64,000 nucleotides of DNA from Scytonema millei VB511283 (GTDB lineage Bacteria > Cyanobacteriota > Cyanobacteriia > Cyanobacteriales > Chroococcidiopsidaceae). Shown here piece after piece: positions 60,632 through 64,000 of this stretch. Position numbers and translations under genes: made by a program. Below the pieces are notes generated by a model that saw only the letters and a list, made by a program, of their open reading frames with translations, ran no database searches and was not told the DNA's origin. The DNA lies in NCBI RefSeq assembly GCF_000817735.3, contig NZ_JTJC03000001.1, positions 1,001,710 through 1,065,709 on the forward strand. Direction: 5' to 3'. The first letter of the stretch is position 1, and the number at the start of each line of letters is the position of its first letter.

Positions 60632-62134
60632 TCAGTTACCACAGCCAGCGTAAACTTCAATTAACTCTTGAAAATGTTGTTCTAGCGATCGCACCGTTCG
60701 CGCCTCTTGCCAAAACTCGGTTAACAACTGCGGGTTCTCGCGAATCGTCGAGAGTTTCTGCTGAAAGTCGCCCTTTTTTCCTGGGTCGAAAATGAACGCC
60801 GGATGTCGCACGAACTCCTGTGCGCCGCCTCGATTCGAGCAAAGTACGGGTACGCGACAAGCTAAAAGCTCATAGGTGACTTGCGGTAAATTGTCTTCCC
60901 ATAGTGGCGGGACGATTCCCAAGTGGATGCCATCTAAGATTTTAGGAATATTTTCGTGAGAGTAACCAGGATGGTAATTTAAACGGTGCAACGACTGAGC
61001 TAAAGAGAGCAACGGTCCTCTCTGCTGCATTGCCAGGTCTAACTCGGTGCGATCTGCAATTCTACTGGCGACAACGAGTTCTAACGTGCTTAATTCTACT
61101 GCTGACAGGCAACGTAATTCTTCTAATAAGAAGTAAAATCCTTTATCTTTTCGCGGTACTCCCATGTAAACGCACCGAAACGGCTGCCCTGGAGAGTATA
61201 CTGCTGGGTTATGCGGCGGGACTGGAAACTGCGTAGCTTTACTACCTATATATTGCGTACTCAACCGTGCCGGATCGACTCCATAGTACCGATAAATTGC
61301 AGCGGTGCGATCGGAAACAGACAGCGCTACATCAACATAACGGTTAATGAGAGAAACAATTTCCTGCCGTCGAAATTGATATGCCTGAGCTTGCTGAGGC
61401 AGATTTGAACCTTTAAGTTCTAGCGATCTGAGTAGGGGCGATCGCGTTTGTACGACTAGCGGTCGTTGAATTTTGTAGAAAATAGCGACGAGTTTTTTTA
61501 ACAAGTTTAAAGGGAGCGATCGTCCTTTCAAATCGAGCGAGTTGCCTAAAAATTCTAATCTCCTCATTGCCAATTCTCGCTCTGAATTTGGTGGTATAGG
61601 CAAACAGGCAAGGCAGGCTCGTCCGTCTAAATTATCGTCACAATGGCTCTGTTCTAACCTCCACAAATTGACCTGCGGACAAACAGCCCAATAATTATGC
61701 AAACTAAACACGACTTTAGCACCACTTTCTTTAGCTATTTTGAGGCAATTAGCAGTTATGCCCTCCAAATTATGAAAGTGAATCACAGAAAAAGGTGCTT
61801 GCGTGTCTAAAAACTCTTGAAAGCATTTTTCCAGAACGGGTTGTTTAACGTTGCCTAATGGATCGTCAAAAGCGAAGTGAGAAGGTGCAATAATTGGAGA
61901 ATTAACGAGTGAAAAAGTGGATACTTGGGGATGATTTTGGTTGCGAATTGATTTGATATGAGGGCGTTTATTGAAGTAACTATAATCGGTTCCAGAATAC
62001 AAAAAAGTGACGTGCCAGTTATCTTTTTGAGTTGTAAAGTCAATTAAATTTTTACAGTAAACAGATACACCTCCCCCAGGAGCAGGTTTCTGAAAGTAGG
62101 CAGCCCAGTTATAATGAAGTACTCTGTATGACAT
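60632..62134 (-). CDS. GT4-like glycosyltransferase
   Basis: 500 residues from ATG 62134 (MSYRVLHYNWAAYFQKPAPG); an upstream ATG at 62188 is less likely. The N-terminal domain has GGGVSVYCKNL and HFHNLEGITANCL with FSLHNYWAVCPQVNLW, typical of glycosyltransferases whose acceptor domain includes a cysteine-rich loop (CDDNLDGRACLACLP). The donor domain has CVYMGVPRKDKGFYFLLEEL and HLGIVPPLWEDNLPQVTYELLACRVPVLCSNRGGAQEFV with the E-x7-type acidic residues. It works in the same cluster as the gene at 59464. The CxxC pair at about 185-188 could bind metal. Confidence 0.85.
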   Translation of the reverse strand: MSYRVLHYNWAAYFQKPAPGGGVSVYCKNLIDFTTQKDNWHVTFLYSGTDYSYFNKRPHIKSIRNQNHPQVSTFSLVNSPIIAPSHFAFDDPLGNVKQPVLEKCFQEFLDTQAPFSVIHFHNLEGITANCLKIAKESGAKVVFSLHNYWAVCPQVNLWRLEQSHCDDNLDGRACLACLPIPPNSERELAMRRLEFLGNSLDLKGRSLPLNLLKKLVAIFYKIQRPLVVQTRSPLLRSLELKGSNLPQQAQAYQFRRQEIVSLINRYVDVALSVSDRTAAIYRYYGVDPARLSTQYIGSKATQFPVPPHNPAVYSPGQPFRCVYMGVPRKDKGFYFLLEELRCLSAVELSTLELVVASRIADRTELDLAMQQRGPLLSLAQSLHRLNYHPGYSHENIPKILDGIHLGIVPPLWEDNLPQVTYELLACRVPVLCSNRGGAQEFVRHPAFIFDPGKKGDFQQKLSTIRENPQLLTEFWQEARTVRSLEQHFQELIEVYAGCGN

Positions 62135-62204
62135 ATTAAGTTTTCCCAATTGAAAACTGATAATTGAAAACCGACTATGTAGCAGCAAACGCTATTCTCA
62201 TTCT

Positions 62205-63500
62205 TTACTCAGCGCGATTTTCACTAACGATCTGCCACGATCGCGGTTGATAAAACTTACATTGACTCATCGTCCCGTCCGATTTAACGCTAAATCGAAA
62301 AGACTCAAAGACATCGAAAGTATAGATAGAGCTTTGCTTGAGTTTGACACTCATGGTATAAGTTCCAGGGGCTAAACCTAGATAAGGCATTTGCAATTGA
62401 ATTTCATGTTTTCCTGGGACAATTTCAAAGAACTGCTCATCATTTTCACCGCTTAAAAACAAAACTGCTCCCGTACCACCTTCGCCACCTAATTCGGTAA
62501 TTTTTAAATGCAATGTCACGTTGTCAAACTTTTGATGAGCTTTACAGCCGATACAAAAGGAAGCAGGTTCGCCACTTTTAAGCGATTCTAGAATCTTGCC
62601 TTCAACGTCTCGAAAAAATAGATGAGTGATGTCTAAGCCAAAACTTTCACCAGCAGATTTTTCTGGCAAATACATGACTTGTGCAGTTGCTTTCTTACTG
62701 TCTAAAAACAAATCTTCTTCATACTTTTCGATAACTGTTTCCGTATCGCCAGATGCAATCAATTCACCTTTGACTAGGTAGATTGCCGAGTCACATACGT
62801 TTAAAATTGCCTGGGGATTATGATTGACTAAAACAAAAGATGTTCCCTGCTGGCGTAGCTGGTGTAGTTTGCGATAACATTTGGCTTTAAACTTGATATC
62901 TCCTACAGCCAAGACTTCATCAATTAATAAGATTTCCGGTTCTGTATGAATTGCGCAGGCAAACCCTAACCGCGCTGCCATTCCCGAACTATAATTTTGC
63001 ACGGGTGCGTCAATTGCATCCCAGATTTCCGCAAAGTCTATGACCTCTTGAAATCTGGCTTCGATTTCTTTGGTTGATAATCCTAAAATTGACATATTGG
63101 CATAGATGTTTTCTCGCCCCGTCAATAGCGGATTAAACCCTGCTCCTAAAGCAATCAGTGGAGCCACCCTACCCTTAAGTTTTACAGTGCCAATATCCGG
63201 CTTAATTAGACCGCTAATAATCCTTAATAGCGTGCTTTTTCCAGCTCCATTTGCCCCAACTAAGCCTAGTGCTTGCCCTCGACGCAACTCGAAATTAACG
63301 TCTTTTAGTGCCCAAAATTCTTGGGAACGCAGCGTTTCTGTTCTCTTTCCACCTATTAACTCCGTGGCGATATCTCGGACACCATAAAATAGCGATCGCC
63401 TTAAGTCTCGACAAAACTTTTTCGAGACACTTTCTACCGAAATAACGACTTCAGAATCTTGAGGTTGAATGGCAATTTCTCGATCTACTAATTCAGTCAT
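62205..63500 (-). CDS. Polysaccharide ABC transporter ATP-binding protein (Wzt-type) with C-terminal carbohydrate-binding domain
   Basis: 431 residues. The ATPase (about 14-250) has Walker A GLVGANGAGKSTLLR, signature NYSSGMAARLGFA and Walker B PEILLIDEVLAVGD. The region after 270 is a beta-sandwich (ITHLFFRDVEGKILESLKSGEPASFCIGC, IVPGKHEIQLQMPYLGLAPGTYTMSVKL) matching the Wzt C-terminal domain, which recognises the glycan end. It powers export of O-antigen or capsule from the cytoplasm. The ATG overlaps the permease stop by one base (TAATG), so the two are coupled. Confidence 0.92.
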   Translation of the reverse strand: MTELVDREIAIQPQDSEVVISVESVSKKFCRDLRRSLFYGVRDIATELIGGKRTETLRSQEFWALKDVNFELRRGQALGLVGANGAGKSTLLRIISGLIKPDIGTVKLKGRVAPLIALGAGFNPLLTGRENIYANMSILGLSTKEIEARFQEVIDFAEIWDAIDAPVQNYSSGMAARLGFACAIHTEPEILLIDEVLAVGDIKFKAKCYRKLHQLRQQGTSFVLVNHNPQAILNVCDSAIYLVKGELIASGDTETVIEKYEEDLFLDSKKATAQVMYLPEKSAGESFGLDITHLFFRDVEGKILESLKSGEPASFCIGCKAHQKFDNVTLHLKITELGGEGGTGAVLFLSGENDEQFFEIVPGKHEIQLQMPYLGLAPGTYTMSVKLKQSSIYTFDVFESFRFSVKSDGTMSQCKFYQPRSWQIVSENRAE

Positions 63501-64000
63501 TAGGAACTCACCCTTTCAATCACGAAAGGCATGGCGAGGCGAAATGCCACCCAGGTTAATAATAAGCCAACTAGAGTAATAATACTGGCGATCCAAAATC
63601 CCGCCGGGTCTGAGATAACTCCCGTCGTTGCTAGCTCCCGTGTTGTTACTAGTAGAGGAGTCACGGGATTCAGCCGCACCAGAAATCCAAACGTTCCTTC
63701 GCCAGGAACGGGATAAACTACCGGAGTCAAGAACAGCCAAAACCCTGTAATCATGGTCAATCCTTTTGATACATCCTGGTACAAAATCCCCAACGGCGCT
63801 AATAAAACACCGATAAATGTACCGAATAAAATCAAATGAATCAACGCCACCGGAGCCAAAATTACCGTCCAACCGACCGGAACTCGAAACCAAATAAACA
63901 ATCCCACAATTAAAATTAGCTTAATCGCGAAGTTGAAAAAGACCTCACCTAACTTAGCCAACACGATCGCTTCTCGCGGAAAATTAACCTTAGCTAGCAT
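63500..64000 (-). CDS. Polysaccharide ABC transporter permease (Wzm-type), C-terminal part, 5' end outside window
   Basis: At least 166 residues of the ABC-2 membrane domain. NFPREAIVLAKLGEVFFNF is the conserved cytoplasmic coupling segment. Several membrane spans follow, with the family motif LGILYQDVSKGLTMITGFWLFLTPVVYP and the LNPVTPLLVTTRELA loop. The first Met seen is probably internal, since full-length members are about 270-280 residues. Together with the Wzt-type ATPase it forms the exporter of a lipid-linked polysaccharide. Confidence 0.88.
   Translation of the reverse strand: MLAKVNFPREAIVLAKLGEVFFNFAIKLILIVGLFIWFRVPVGWTVILAPVALIHLILFGTFIGVLLAPLGILYQDVSKGLTMITGFWLFLTPVVYPVPGEGTFGFLVRLNPVTPLLVTTRELATTGVISDPAGFWIASIITLVGLLLTWVAFRLAMPFVIERVSS

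Overview
The window is cyanobacterial chromosome. The evidence is an NDH-1 subunit gene (ndhB), Ycf51, Psb32/TPM, DUF4346, DUF4278 and DUF2288 proteins, a plsX-fabH-fabD-plsC lipid cluster, very frequent HIP1 octamers (GCGATCGC), and intergenic space filled with short tandem heptamer repeats and small palindromes. The repeat load and the large envelope-sugar gene content suggest a Chroococcidiopsis- or Nostoc-like genome; that placement is inference. No rRNA, tRNA or CRISPR array was seen.

Bases 1-24.8 kb are an accessory envelope/glycoconjugate region, nearly all on the + strand. It opens with the 3' end of a KdsC/NeuA-type HAD phosphatase, a polysialyltransferase-like protein, a secreted polysaccharide-lyase-like protein and an alpha/beta hydrolase. 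Next comes the most distinctive block: an MIO-type aromatic amino acid ammonia-lyase, an acyl-CoA/AMP ligase, a carrier-thioesterase fusion and a GMC oxidoreductase, the last two overlapping. Two glycosyltransferases, a hexapeptide acyltransferase, a second GMC oxidoreductase, a methyltransferase and an MsbA-like ABC exporter follow. The block ends with another glycosyltransferase, another acyltransferase, an RmlC-like epimerase and two tandem SGNH-hydrolase/RTX proteins. My reading is that an aryl acid (cinnamate- or coumarate-like) is made, activated, carried on a phosphopantetheine domain and attached to or processed with an exported glycan or glycolipid.

Bases 25-31.7 kb hold a GFO/SAF-type oxidoreductase, an SDR-like protein lacking its key catalytic residues, a small membrane protein, a GT39-type membrane glycosyltransferase and an AI-2E transporter. 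Bases 31.7-38 kb are core genes on the - strand: DUF2288, plsC, fabD, fabH, plsX and ndhB.

Bases 38-43.2 kb hold a di-heme cytochrome c peroxidase (MauG-like) gene cut in two by a 944-bp IS630-family element. A second element with identical transposase ORFs lies in inverted orientation about 2.2 kb away. Removing the insertion and one TA restores the reading frame exactly.

Bases 43.4-51.1 kb are a - strand run: aminotransferase, Fe-ADH-family dehydrogenase, ycf51, sufU, acpH, HNH nuclease, dnaJ-like and a dnaK with an unusual Asp/Tyr/Arg-rich tail. Bases 51.6-56.3 kb encode a lipoprotein periplasmic adaptor and an RND pump; both genes carry in-frame copies of repeats that are otherwise intergenic. 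DUF6671, DUF4278, Psb32-like and DUF4346 proteins follow. The window ends (59.4-64 kb, - strand) with a capsule/O-antigen export locus: two GT4 glycosyltransferases, a Wzt-type ATPase and a truncated Wzm-type permease.

At least five repeat families recur: REP-A (gggcgggttt...aacccgccc), REP-B (core gtaggggcgcacagccgtgc), REP-C (gatcccccc/ggggttgggggat), a gtagggtgggcattgcccacc palindrome, and heptamer-type tandem repeats. One REP-B element has recognisable terminal inverted repeats and sits nested inside a REP-A copy.
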